From Paenibacillus hunanensis (GTDB taxonomy: Bacteria > Bacillota > Bacilli > Paenibacillales > Paenibacillaceae), in contig NZ_BMMB01000003.1 in NCBI RefSeq assembly GCF_014645615.1, positions 310,001-374,000 of the forward strand: a stretch of 64,000 nucleotides of DNA, written 5' to 3'. The notes under the pieces are model-generated. The model did not search any database. It had not been told where the DNA came from and saw only the letters and a list, made by a program, of their open reading frames with translations. Positions 46,194 through 55,148 of this stretch are shown here, in pieces. Position 1 is the stretch's first letter, and every line of letters starts with the position of its first letter. A program made the position numbers and the translations under genes.

Positions 46194-47708
46194 TTATGCA
46201 TTATAATTGCCGCCGTACTGGATCGAGAAGCTAACGGGCTGCTTGAATGCCTCCTGTAGCAGCTGTACATCGGCTTCATTTCCTGTAAATGAGGATAAGG
46301 TCGTGCATTGCGCAATCGCCTCTGGATTCGCAATGATATTATCGCCTACGAGCTTGAGCTTTTGCAGGACGGGTAATTCGCTCAGCCCAGCAATATCGTT
46401 CACCTCAGCATTAGCCAGTGTGAAGCTTTTCAAATTCGTAAATGGGCGAATATAGCGCATATCCTGCCATTTTACCCCTGTAACGGTCAGAGACACGAGT
46501 GACAGATTAGCGAGCGCTGCCCATTGTGACTCGCCCCATTGATCTGCACCCAGTACGGTCAATTGCTTGAGCTGCTTCATCTCTGCAATTGTGGCTGCCT
46601 GCACTTCATCAGGCGATGAAATGGTCAAGCATTCCAGTGTCGGAATCCGTAGCAACGGTGTATAATCGTGTGCTGGAATACGCTCACACTCCAGCTCGAC
46701 TAAACGCTGTAAACTTGCCAGTGGCTTCAGTGAAGCTACATCCGTATCGCTAATATTCAACTGGCGTAAATAAGGCAATTGTGCCAGCGGAGTCAGATCG
46801 TGAATCGGATTGTGCATTAGATACAGCTTCTTCAATTCATGACAATGCACTAATGGCGCAAGATCATCAATTCGGTTACGAGACAGACTTAATTCGCGCA
46901 CATGTGTACACGCAGCTAGCGGACGAATATCGCGAATCTGCTGATTCGGCAAATAAATCTGATATAAGCCCGTAAACTGCTCAGCAGAGCCATACTTCTG
47001 CTTGATCTGCTCCTGCCATTCCGGTGGCAAGCTCACTTCCCACGCAGACAGCTCCTCGGCAGATGGTTGCTTTTTGATCGTATCCCATTCTGCACCAAAG
47101 GCATACTGCTGTGCATCACGCAGCAGGCGTGCTTGATCGCTGCGACCATACACCCAGAAGCTGCTTCCATCCTCCTGTACAACCGTATAATTGCCACCGG
47201 TGACCGTATGATGCATAAAATGAATAAACTCACCTATACTTCGAGCAATGACGAATTTCGTTTCTTCATCACGGCCAAAATTGATCACCTGACCTACTAC
47301 ACCTTCTGGTCCAGGATCCAGATCAATCCCGAGATGATTCCCACCACCATCATGGCAAAATGGAATCCATTGCCGATTGATATACTGCTCCTTAATCCAT
47401 TCAGAAGGAATCGAATAATGATCGCCCATATCTACATATTCCTCGTGCAGATCAGACCATATTTTCCATTCGTTCACCATCTCATTTAGCGTTAAAAATT
47501 GCAGACCAAAAAATAAGCCTGGCCCGCTACGTGCTTCTCCATTATGAAGGGAATACAGCTGCTTCAGCTCCGTTGGAAAGGATACGTTCATCGCCTGCTC
47601 CGCCCCTACGATATCCTCGTTGTCCGCTGGCGGCAGCAGGGATGCTTCCAAACTGCTCAGTCTGTCACGCAGCAGCGACTTGATCTCTTCTATCCATGTT
47701 TCAATCAT
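46194..47708 (-). CDS. SUKH (SMI1/KNR4) domain fused to leucine-rich repeats
   Basis: 504 residues, cytosolic. Residues ~10-165 form a SMI1/KNR4 (SUKH) domain: FPTELKQLYSLHNGEA, then WIPFCHDGGGNHLGIDLDPGPEGVVGQVINFGRD. A linker with RLLRDAQQYAFGAEWD follows. Residues ~255-490 are leucine-rich repeats, about ten copies, e.g. VRELSLSRNRIDDLAPL, LKKLYLMHNPIHDLTPL, LRQLNISDTDVASLKPL, of the internalin/DUF-like 22-residue kind. SUKH proteins are common immunity partners of polymorphic toxins, but no toxin gene is near. The combination reads as a protein-binding adaptor; that is an inference. ATG 47708 follows AAAGGAGG. DUF4177 lies upstream on the same strand. Confidence 0.88.
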   Translation of the reverse strand: MIETWIEEIKSLLRDRLSSLEASLLPPADNEDIVGAEQAMNVSFPTELKQLYSLHNGEARSGPGLFFGLQFLTLNEMVNEWKIWSDLHEEYVDMGDHYSIPSEWIKEQYINRQWIPFCHDGGGNHLGIDLDPGPEGVVGQVINFGRDEETKFVIARSIGEFIHFMHHTVTGGNYTVVQEDGSSFWVYGRSDQARLLRDAQQYAFGAEWDTIKKQPSAEELSAWEVSLPPEWQEQIKQKYGSAEQFTGLYQIYLPNQQIRDIRPLAACTHVRELSLSRNRIDDLAPLVHCHELKKLYLMHNPIHDLTPLAQLPYLRQLNISDTDVASLKPLASLQRLVELECERIPAHDYTPLLRIPTLECLTISSPDEVQAATIAEMKQLKQLTVLGADQWGESQWAALANLSLVSLTVTGVKWQDMRYIRPFTNLKSFTLANAEVNDIAGLSELPVLQKLKLVGDNIIANPEAIAQCTTLSSFTGNEADVQLLQEAFKQPVSFSIQYGGNYNA

Positions 47709-47800
47709 GCGGTTGCCTCCTTTATCTGTATATACCAGGATGATGCTTGTTGGACAGCAAACCGTCATTGTACGTATACTATGTACGTAGCCGATACGGT

Positions 47801-48004
47801 CTATTCCAGCAAGGCGCTGCGTTTGAAAATAAGGATAATTTCACGGGAACTTCCCTGCGACATCGTCGTATCAAAGCTGGATACCAGCTCCCAGCCTTCA
47901 AAGCCGAGCGCATTCAATGTTTCCTGTAAATGGTCATCATCAACCTTGCCGCCGAGAAAGCCGCCAGCTGCTAATTTTACTGTTTTATATTCCCACTGAA
48001 TCAT
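47801..48004 (-). CDS. DUF4177 small protein
   Basis: 67 residues, soluble. It starts MIQWEYKTVKLAAGGF, contains LNALGFEGWELVSSFD and ends REIILIFKRS, the standard DUF4177 pattern (a small beta-alpha-beta unit). The role is unknown. ATG 48004 is preceded by AAAGGAAG. It is 92 bp upstream of the SUKH-LRR gene, on the same strand, and could be co-transcribed. Confidence 0.85.
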   Translation of the reverse strand: MIQWEYKTVKLAAGGFLGGKVDDDHLQETLNALGFEGWELVSSFDTTMSQGSSREIILIFKRSALLE

Positions 48005-48080
48005 GGTATGATCTTCCTTTCCGAAACAATAATACATAGAAGCCCATTCGCCGTTTGCAATATAACTGGCTATAAATGGG

Positions 48081-48086
48081 TATAAT
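48081..48086 (+). promoter_or_regulatory. Possible -10 of the histidine phosphatase gene
   Basis: TATAAT, 46 bp before the ATG at 48132. The nearest TTGCAA (48055-48060) is 20 bp upstream, longer than ideal. Confidence 0.35.
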
Positions 48087-48131
48087 CAATATTGTAGCAT
48101 ACTAAATAGAAGGAGTTACACCATACTGCTG

Positions 48132-48713
48132 ATGAAGACTATTGGACTTGTGCGCCATTTTAAAGTGAATAAAGAGTTTCCGATTCGCCAGATGGTGACA
48201 GTGAATGAGCTGGTCACCTGGCTGGAAGAATACGATGTGGCTGATATTGAAGAAGGCACTACCGATCTGCGCGGGCTGAACTGGGAAATCTGCTTTACGA
48301 GCGATCTACCACGTGCGATCAAGACGGCACAGTTCATTTATCCCGGCGAGATCGTTATCATGCCAGAGCTGCGAGAGATTACACCACCTACGTTTAATAC
48401 CGGCTTACGCTTTCCCTTTATCGGCTGGGCTGCCTTTGCACGTATCGCTCCCCTGCTGAGCAGACGCTACAAGCGTATGGTTGCCGAAGCGAATGCACGT
48501 ATCGATCGTGCGCTGGATGTGATTCTGGCGTCTGATGCTGAGCATATTTTAATCGTTAGCCACTGGGCATTGATGCTGTATATGCGTAAGCAGCTTATTC
48601 GACGTGGCTTTACCGGCCCGCGCATGCGGATGGTTGAGAATGGCAAGCTGCATCTGTTTCGTGATGCAGAATCCAGTGCAGCCCTGCACGCGGCAACTTC
48701 TGGCAAAAGGTAA
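48132..48713 (+). CDS. Histidine phosphatase (phosphoglycerate mutase-like) family protein
   Basis: 193 residues of the histidine phosphatase superfamily. The catalytic LVRHFK near the N-terminus (the usual RHG is RHF here), SDLPRAIKTAQFI, the acidic ELREITPP and the second His in LIVSHWAL are present. The RHG glycine replaced by Phe is a deviation. The substrate is unknown. The ribosome site (AAGGAG) is 16 nt from the ATG, which is long; a CTG three bases earlier cannot be excluded. The last codons (Gly-Lys-Arg-stop) lie in the first copy of the repeat array at 48702-48919. Confidence 0.82.
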   Translation: MKTIGLVRHFKVNKEFPIRQMVTVNELVTWLEEYDVADIEEGTTDLRGLNWEICFTSDLPRAIKTAQFIYPGEIVIMPELREITPPTFNTGLRFPFIGWAAFARIAPLLSRRYKRMVAEANARIDRALDVILASDAEHILIVSHWALMLYMRKQLIRRGFTGPRMRMVENGKLHLFRDAESSAALHAATSGKR

Positions 48714-48919
48714 GATATTTTGCTCTGCAAAAATCACTCTTCATTTAACCTCGTGTTAGGAGATCGCTAACACGGCAAAAGGTAAGATATTTTACTTTGC
48801 AAAAATCACTCTTCATTGTAATCTCGTGTTAGGAGGGCGCTAACACGGTAAAAAGTAAGATATTTTGTTGCACAAAAACTGCTCTTTATGAAACTCACAT
48901 GTTAAAAGAGCGCTAACGC
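48702..48919. repeat. Three tandem ~73-bp repeats with a central palindrome
   Basis: Copies at 48702-48773 (72 bp), 48774-48846 (73) and 48847-48919 (73), with a partial fourth at 48920. Copies 1 and 2 are nearly identical: each begins GGCAAAAGGTAAGATATTTT and ends in CGTGTTAG-N7-CTAACACG (48752-48774; 48825-48847). Copy 3 is diverged, with a weakened palindrome. A related single copy lies at 26066-26137. Confidence 0.93.
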
Positions 48920-49035
48920 AGCAAAAGTCAATTCGACACTGCATGGTCTGCACCCTACAGGCTCCCATGTGCATCGTATCGATTCCTATAAGATATCAAT
49001 CGATAGAAGAAGCTGCTTTCGGATGGCAGATCGGA
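48714..49035. other. Convergent intergenic region, 322 bp
   Basis: Mostly filled by the tandem repeat array. The rest (48935-49035) has no recognised motif. No classic terminator is seen; the palindromes in the repeats might act in its place. Confidence 0.55.
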
Positions 49036-49926
49036 TTATATTCCGCTTTCAGTCACAGGCTCTCTGTTCTGCTGACGGCGGCGTCCATTGATAAATAACG
49101 TGATCGTCTCACGCTCGTAATCATCCAGCTCGCGACCATAATGCTGCGCGAGCTGTTTGGCAATCGCTTGTTCTTCCAGATCGGGCTCCTGCACGAGGCG
49201 AGCAATTTGTTCCAGCAAATTCAGCTCCTGCTGATAACGCGCTCCATCCCATATATCCGCATGATGAGATAGCACTACCGTCTCCGCGTCATACTGACGC
49301 AGCATATCCACCAGTTGTAGTGTTGCTTCTGCCGTATATTCATGTGGCTCAACGTGAATATTTGGATATAACGCATCGCCGACGAATAACACTTTATCCT
49401 CCTCTACATACACGACCGTTGAATCATCCGAATGATCCCCGCCTACATGCTCGATCACACAATGAACCCGTCCAAGATCAAGCTCTAGCTTACGTTCAAA
49501 TGTAATATCCGGCGTTGGCAAAATAATGTCTCGCTCATCCCCCAGTTCCTTCTTGATTGCACTGGAACAAAACTCAATCTCTGTTCCCTCGGCAACACGC
49601 TGATCCAGCGATTCATCATTCCACGTCCACTTTTGCATGCGGCGAATATATTCCGTCGTCAATGTCTGCGCAATAATCGTCGTATTCGCTTGATTCATAC
49701 CAAATACATGATCCCAATGCCAGTGCGTTAGCACCACCCAGCGTGGTGAGATATCCAGCTTTACCAGCTGATCAATAAAAAACTGAATATGTGCAGAGGA
49801 ATTACCCGCATCGACAAGCAACGTCGAGCGTGTGCCTGTAATCGCTGCGAGAATCGGTCGATCCGTTTCCTGATAGGGGGTTAAATAGTGAATATGTGAA
49901 GATAGTTGCTGCATGATTTGCATCAT
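49036..49926 (-). CDS. MBL-fold metal-dependent hydrolase
   Basis: 296 residues. The metal-binding motif THWHWDHVFG (HxHxDH) is near residues 67-76. Further ligands are the His in VGGDHSDDS, the Asp in FVGDALY and the His of VVLSHHADIW. A C-terminal helical part (~205-290) follows. The family covers glyoxalase II, lactonases and others; the substrate is not evident. Two adjacent ATGs are possible after AAGGAG (spacing 6 or 9). It stands alone. Confidence 0.85.
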   Translation of the reverse strand: MMQIMQQLSSHIHYLTPYQETDRPILAAITGTRSTLLVDAGNSSAHIQFFIDQLVKLDISPRWVVLTHWHWDHVFGMNQANTTIIAQTLTTEYIRRMQKWTWNDESLDQRVAEGTEIEFCSSAIKKELGDERDIILPTPDITFERKLELDLGRVHCVIEHVGGDHSDDSTVVYVEEDKVLFVGDALYPNIHVEPHEYTAEATLQLVDMLRQYDAETVVLSHHADIWDGARYQQELNLLEQIARLVQEPDLEEQAIAKQLAQHYGRELDDYERETITLFINGRRRQQNREPVTESGI

Positions 49927-50265
49927 CGAATACTCCTTATGGTCAGTTTACAAAATGGAACAAGCATATGGCTGGCTGTCGGTCTACTCTACACAGGAAG
50001 GGCGATGCTGATCTCCTGTGGAATGGTTTCGACCTGCGAATGGCTTTGAGGTATGGGTTTAATATTAAATCGTACATTTTCCAGCCGAATGAATCAGGAT
50101 AATTGTATAAGAAGGATGTACAGGACATAACCTGTTCCTTATCTCTATACGTTATGAATGCTCGCTTTACTACAAGCCGAGCCATACTGCTATATCGCTT
50201 TCTGTATTCATATATTGTACTACACGTAAACACCACCTCCCAAATCATCTAGCAAAACAGATTAG

Positions 50266-50279
50266 TGCAAACGTTTGTA
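50266..50279. promoter_or_regulatory. LacI-family operator (maltose type)
   Basis: TGCAAACGTTTGTA, a near-perfect palindrome. Its core CAAACGTTTG is shared with sites at 50684 and 62751. Confidence 0.6.
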
Positions 50280-50443
50280 TGAATGTACATATCGTACGTC
50301 GATATCAAATAATATCTGCGCAATCATCCGAAATAAAGCGAAAATGGGAGTAATCCGAAGCTTTATCTTCTTTATCTCGCTAAAACCTCCTTTAAACCAT
50401 ATTTTACATTATATAACACCCAAGCTATGATTAGCGATGTAAA

Positions 50444-50457
50444 AGAAAACGTTTACA
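50444..50457. promoter_or_regulatory. Probable CcpA site (cre)
   Basis: AGAAAACGTTTACA fits the cre consensus TGWAARCGYTWNCW at 13 of 14 positions (A for the first T). It lies in the amylase upstream region, so carbon catabolite control is expected. Confidence 0.6.
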
Positions 50458-50683
50458 AAAATGAAAGTGATCTGCCCGATCCGTACAGAAAGCATAAGCT
50501 TATATGTATATTCTTTATGTTTTCTATCGAGATCAATTCATGGCTACGCTGTAGATGAGTTGTAGCTGAGTGATTCAGCAGAGTTGTAATCTCCAGGTTT
50601 TCGCGATAGTTATAAAGAATTGATCGCAAGCTGACTAGCTTTATCTTAGCTTGTAGGATGCAATCCTTTATTGCTGGCATTTG

Positions 50684-50697
50684 TGCAAACGTTTGCT
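50684..50697. promoter_or_regulatory. LacI-family operator (maltose type)
   Basis: TGCAAACGTTTGCT, with TTTGTGCAAACG on the left. It is the closest such site to the amylase start (280 bp). Confidence 0.6.
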
Positions 50698-50976
50698 TCA
50701 CCGTGTTAATAGGACAATGTAAATTTGAAATAGGGAGGGATGCCCTGTACTCCGCGATGATTCGTTTTTGCTAGCTATGTTAACCGATGATCGCAGTGCC
50801 TGATTCACCTACTTCCAGACCGTGGCTTTCGTTTGGTAGCTTTTTTGCTCAGGGTTTAGCTTATTATCGTTCGTTTATTCCTATCTGTTTAATCTTATCT
50901 GTTTGTTCTTTTTTGTTGATTTTCACCTATTGGTTCTGACTCGATGCTATTTATCCACTTACTCAAGGAGGGCTTT

Positions 50977-53628
50977 ATGATTACATACCGCAAATGGGCA
51001 GCATGGTTATTACTCGCTTGCCTTTTGTTCACTACTGTTGCACCGATGGGATCGTCTACCGCTCAGGCAGCCAGTCCATCCGATCCATTCACATGGGATA
51101 ATGCGAATGTGTATTTTGTCATGACAGATCGCTTTTATGATGGCAATTCAAGTAACAACAACTCGTACGGTCGTCCCACAACCGATGCTAGTGGAAGCCA
51201 AATCGGTACCTTCCACGGTGGCGACATTAAAGGCTTAACGAAAAAGCTGCAAGAGGGCTATTTTAGCAAGCTGGGTACGAATGCAATCTGGATTACAGCT
51301 CCTTATGAGCAGGTGCATGGCTTCGTTGGTGGTGGTAGCGGCGGAGATTTTGCCCATTACGCTTACCATGGCTATTATGCACTTGATTACACATCGATGG
51401 ACAAAAATATGGGTACAGTTGAGGAAATGCGTGAATTTGTGGATCAAGCGCATGCCAAAGGAATTCGTGTCGTGCTGGATGTGGTGATGAATCACCCGGG
51501 CTATAGCACGCTGAAGGATATGGAGGAATACAATTTTGGTAAAAGGCTGAATGGTCTGAACAGCAGCTGGAAGCCTGCCTCCGGTCAAACCTGGCATAGC
51601 TATCACGACAATATCGATTATACCGATAGTCAGGCATGGGCTGGCTGGTGGAGCGGTGGCTGGGTACGTGCAGGAATCGGCGGCTATCCAGCAGGTGGCA
51701 ACAGTGATCTGACACTCACTTTATCTGGATTACCCGACTTCCGTACCGAGGTTACGACCAATCAAGGACTCGCTCCTGTACTGCAAACCAAATGGAACAA
51801 AGAGGGCAACAGTAATGCATGGGTCATACCGGCAGCCTCTTCGCTGCGTAAGGATCTAGGCATCTCGCCAACCGACTACAATATCCGCTGGTTGTCTGCA
51901 TGGGTAGAGGAATTTGGTATTGATGGCTTCCGTGTGGATACAGCGAAGCATGTGGATCAGTTCCGCTGGAAGCAGCTGAAAAATGAAGCCAACACCGCCT
52001 TGCAAAAATGGAGACAAAATAACCCGACCAAAGCCGGCGCCAATTGGAAGGATTCATTCTGGATGACAGGCGAGGTATGGGGACAGGGCGTCAGCCGTAA
52101 CAGCTACTATGATAACGGCTTTGACTCGCTGATTAACTTCTCATTCCAGGATTCCAATCTCACTGATCTGGAAGGGCTGTTCAGTAATTATGCGAGCAAA
52201 ATCAATACCGATCCAGGCTTCAACGTGCTCAGCTATATTTCTTCTCATGATACAAAGCTATATGATCGTAATGCCTTGTTCCAGGCAGGCACTGCATTGC
52301 TGCTGGCACCAGGTGGTATTCAGACGTATTATGGTGACGAAAGTGCGCGTCCATTTGGGGCTACAGGTTCGGATGCACAGCAGGGTACACGCTCGGATAT
52401 GAACTGGAGCAGTACCAATGCGGATCTGCTGGCACACTGGCAGAAGCTCGGACAGTTCCGCTACAATCATCCGTCAATCGGCGCAGGGGCACATAAGCAG
52501 CTAGCTTCTGCTCCATACACATTTAGCCGTACGTATAACAATGCAGCAAAAGGCATTAACGATAGCGTGGTGATTGCAACTGGTGCTTCTGGTAGCACAG
52601 CCGTTACAGTTAGCCCGGTATTCGCAGATGGCACATCTGTCCGTGATGCCTATACAGGTGCAACGACTGTTGTTAGCGGGGGGAAGACAACCTTTACAGC
52701 AGGTTCACGTGGTGTGATCCTGATTGAACAGGCAGGACCCGTTTCTACAGAGCCTGCGGTATCCGCTTCTCCAGCAGGTGGAAGCTTTACAACAGATGGC
52801 GTTAAAGTCACACTTAGCGCCAGCAATAGCACAGTGAATCGTTATACAGTAAATGGTACTACACCGACCGCTTCTACAGGTACGGCTTTTGCAAGTGGTG
52901 ATGCGATTACGATCGGTAGTGGTCTCGCTGTTGGACAATCGGTCACACTCAAGCTGTTCGCGGGTAGCGGCGATAAATCAGCGACTGCTTCGTATACTTT
53001 CACTAGAGCAGAGCAGCCAGCAGAGCCAACTGGCTTAACGATTCATTTTAAAAAGCCTGCCGATTGGAGTACACCACAATTGTATTACTATGAAACAACT
53101 CCGGTTGTGACAGGGCCAAGCTGGGCATCTGCACCAGCGATGACGGATGAGGGCGATGGCTGGTACCGCTACACGATTCCAGCGGTAACTAGCGCACGCG
53201 TCATTTTCAAGGATGCGACGCACCAGCTCCCTGGTGCCAGTCAGCCTGGATTACTGCGCAGCAAGGAAGGCTGGTATGATGGCACGACATGGTACGATCA
53301 GAAGCCAGCTGCCGCTGCACAGCAGGTGACCTTTAAAGTAACTGTACCATCCAATACAACGGCATCTGATACTGTATATGTAGCCAGCAGTTTGAATAAC
53401 TGGAATCCAGCAGACGCATCCAGTCAATTAACACGCCAGTCCGATGGTACGTATACACTCACATTAACACCACCACCTGGCACCGCGATCAGCTATAAGC
53501 TAACACGTGGCTCTTGGAACAGTGTAGAAACAGCGGCCAATGGGACAGATATTACGAACCGTACGTATACCGTAGCTACGGGTAGCCAAACGGTTAATGC
53601 CACGGTAGCTCGCTGGAAGGATCGTTAA
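50977..53628 (+). CDS. Secreted multidomain alpha-amylase (GH13, MalS/GH13_19-like)
   Basis: 883 residues. Signal peptide to about residue 31 (AQA-ASPSD). GH13 barrel (~37-575) opening FTWDNANVYFVMTDRFYDG; nucleophile Asp321 in GFRVDTAKH, acid/base Glu366 in MTGEVWG, transition-state Asp425 in SSHDT. Then a chitobiase/Fn3-like module (~590-685), a CBM25/26-like starch-binding module (~688-780: LTIHFKKPADWSTPQLYYYE) and a C-terminal CBM20-like module (~785-883: TVYVASSLNNWNPADAS). It hydrolyses extracellular starch. The opening resembles MalS-type amylases. ATG 50977 is five nt from AAGGAGGG. LacI/CcpA-type operators upstream match those of mdxE. A GC-rich hairpin follows at 53682-53735. Confidence 0.93.
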   Translation: MITYRKWAAWLLLACLLFTTVAPMGSSTAQAASPSDPFTWDNANVYFVMTDRFYDGNSSNNNSYGRPTTDASGSQIGTFHGGDIKGLTKKLQEGYFSKLGTNAIWITAPYEQVHGFVGGGSGGDFAHYAYHGYYALDYTSMDKNMGTVEEMREFVDQAHAKGIRVVLDVVMNHPGYSTLKDMEEYNFGKRLNGLNSSWKPASGQTWHSYHDNIDYTDSQAWAGWWSGGWVRAGIGGYPAGGNSDLTLTLSGLPDFRTEVTTNQGLAPVLQTKWNKEGNSNAWVIPAASSLRKDLGISPTDYNIRWLSAWVEEFGIDGFRVDTAKHVDQFRWKQLKNEANTALQKWRQNNPTKAGANWKDSFWMTGEVWGQGVSRNSYYDNGFDSLINFSFQDSNLTDLEGLFSNYASKINTDPGFNVLSYISSHDTKLYDRNALFQAGTALLLAPGGIQTYYGDESARPFGATGSDAQQGTRSDMNWSSTNADLLAHWQKLGQFRYNHPSIGAGAHKQLASAPYTFSRTYNNAAKGINDSVVIATGASGSTAVTVSPVFADGTSVRDAYTGATTVVSGGKTTFTAGSRGVILIEQAGPVSTEPAVSASPAGGSFTTDGVKVTLSASNSTVNRYTVNGTTPTASTGTAFASGDAITIGSGLAVGQSVTLKLFAGSGDKSATASYTFTRAEQPAEPTGLTIHFKKPADWSTPQLYYYETTPVVTGPSWASAPAMTDEGDGWYRYTIPAVTSARVIFKDATHQLPGASQPGLLRSKEGWYDGTTWYDQKPAAAAQQVTFKVTVPSNTTASDTVYVASSLNNWNPADASSQLTRQSDGTYTLTLTPPPGTAISYKLTRGSWNSVETAANGTDITNRTYTVATGSQTVNATVARWKDR

Positions 53629-53681
53629 TCCAGTGTAATATCGTTAGCGATCAATCCAATAATCTTCATATGAAGTAGATC

Positions 53682-53735
53682 AACTTCCCACCGCCGCATG
53701 GTGCTATGTAGCATCAAATGCGGCGGTGGGGAGTT
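53682..53735 (+). terminator. GC-rich hairpin after the amylase gene
   Basis: AACTTCCCACCGCCGCAT (53682-53699) pairs with ATGCGGCGGTGGGGAGTT (53718-53735) with one mismatch. The stem is very strong but has no T tract on the plus strand, so it may act as an RNA-stabilising end as much as a terminator. Confidence 0.65.
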
Positions 53736-53896
53736 CTGTTGTGTGGTTTGAATACTTTTTTATTGTTTGAATCCCTATCTCTTCTTTAAAATTCTTCGCT
53801 AAAAGCAAGTCCGGCATGTCTCGCCTGCAAATGAAGCAATCTGCTTCGTTGTCGTTCATCCTTCTTTTCTTTCTGCCCTACTCTATTCTCTATTTC

Positions 53897-54748
53897 CTAC
53901 TCCTTCGCACGCTCCATCAATGCCATCAGCTTCACTTCAGTTGCTGAATCCTGCACCGGTGTATAGATGCTACAGCGAAGCTCGGTACTGCCCTGCACAA
54001 TTAGCGAGCTAAGCTCAAATAGCATCTTTCCACCACGCGCATGACGAAACTCCAGCACCACCTGCGGTGCTGAGCTGACCTTACTTTCCTCCCATAATGG
54101 ATTAAAATCAGGATACGTGCTTTTCATTTCACGCAAAAACGTTTCGTACCAGTCATCCTCCATATACTGCCCATAATAAGCACGAAAAATCGCTAAAAAG
54201 TCGGCAGCAAAGTCCTTCCAATTAACCGCCAATCGTCGAAATTCCTTACGGTCAAATAAAAGAGCAATCATATTCCGCTGATGCTCTGGTATTTGCTCAA
54301 AATCAAGAAATACATGTCGTGCTGCCTCATTCCAGCCCACAATATTACAATGGCGATCCGAGATAATCGTCGGGCAATAGCGTAGCTGCTCCAAAATTTT
54401 GGCCAGCGAGGGGCTGATCTGCGGCTGCTCCTCTACACTGGCAGCAGGCAGCATATTCGAGCTTTTATCCAGTGCCAGCGAAAATAAATACTTCCGCTCA
54501 TCCGTCGTCATCTGTAGCGCAGAAGCTACATTTTCCAGCACCGAAGCCGATGCCTGTATATCTCTTCCCTGCTCCAGCCATGTATACCATGTTGTACTAA
54601 GCCCGGCTAACTGTGCCACCTCTTCTCTGCGAAGTCCCGGTGTGCGCCGACGTAAGCCCCCGTTTAAGCCGACTGCCTGTGGCGCGATGCGCGCACGCTT
54701 TCCTTTTAAAAATTGAGATAATGCCTGTAATCTCGCCTGATTGTTCAT
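53897..54748 (-). CDS. XRE-family regulator with MmyB-like ligand domain
   Basis: 283 residues. An N-terminal helix-turn-helix (~10-80: RRTPGLRREEVAQLAGLSTTWYTWLEQGRD) is followed by the MmyB/MLTR-like PAS-fold domain (~110-275: LRYCPTIISDRHCNIVGWNEAARHVF, FRAYYGQYMEDDWYETFLREM). Members bind a small hydrophobic ligand and often control a neighbouring oxidoreductase gene. No such gene is adjacent, apart from the divergent fabF 400 bp away. AAAGGA lies before the ATG. Its target is unknown. Confidence 0.86.
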   Translation of the reverse strand: MNNQARLQALSQFLKGKRARIAPQAVGLNGGLRRRTPGLRREEVAQLAGLSTTWYTWLEQGRDIQASASVLENVASALQMTTDERKYLFSLALDKSSNMLPAASVEEQPQISPSLAKILEQLRYCPTIISDRHCNIVGWNEAARHVFLDFEQIPEHQRNMIALLFDRKEFRRLAVNWKDFAADFLAIFRAYYGQYMEDDWYETFLREMKSTYPDFNPLWEESKVSSAPQVVLEFRHARGGKMLFELSSLIVQGSTELRCSIYTPVQDSATEVKLMALMERAKE

Positions 54749-55148
54749 ATGTGTTCCTTTCTATACAAAGTCTATATAAGGTCTATACAAGGCAGTAAGC
54801 ACTACCCGATTTCCGCCCCATGTAGGAAGCATGGGATGAAGAAGTGAACATTACGCTCAGTCCGATGAAGACTTCCTGAGTGAAACAAGACTAACCTGTT
54901 ATAATTTATACTAGGATAAACAGTAACTTGTAATAGGATATTTTCCGTGCCAAAATGATACCATCAGCTCGGTCATTACGCAATAGCCGGGCTATACCAG
55001 CGTAGCGCACGCGCTGCTTGGTGTTCAGAATGTGCACATGATAAGCTGTTACTCAGATACCTACACAGCATATTGTTTGTACCTTAGTAATAGGCATCCG
55101 ATCAACATTCGCTATGTTGAATGAGGAGACATATAAGGAGGAAGCAAG
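54749..55148. other. Divergent intergenic region, 400 bp
   Basis: Between the MmyB-like regulator (minus) and fabF (plus). A direct repeat TCTATA(C/T)AAGG(C/T) lies near 54770-54790, next to the regulator gene, and could be part of its own operator. No gene is seen. Confidence 0.45.

Larger units (their letters stand above)
49927..50976. other. Long intergenic region upstream of the amylase, 1050 bp
   Basis: It contains three palindromic LacI/CcpA-type sites: TGCAAACGTTTGTA (50266-50279), AGAAAACGTTTACA (50444-50457) and TGCAAACGTTTGCT (50684-50697). A minus-strand frame at 50453-50701 has a faint Spo0E-like look but no ribosome site. I could not set the amylase promoter with confidence. Confidence 0.6.

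Noticed and set aside
48702..48919. The 73-bp array as a CRISPR
   Set aside because: The units abut one another with no unique spacers, and there are no cas genes.
49943..50248. Minus-strand frame of 101 codons downstream of the MBL gene start
   Set aside because: Composition is not protein-like and no ribosome site is seen.
50453..50701. Minus-strand frame of 82 codons with a faint Spo0E-like pattern (LRSILYNYRENL, SHELI)
   Set aside because: No ribosome site, the start lies inside an operator, and the SQxLD signature of Spo0E is not met. A profile search would decide.
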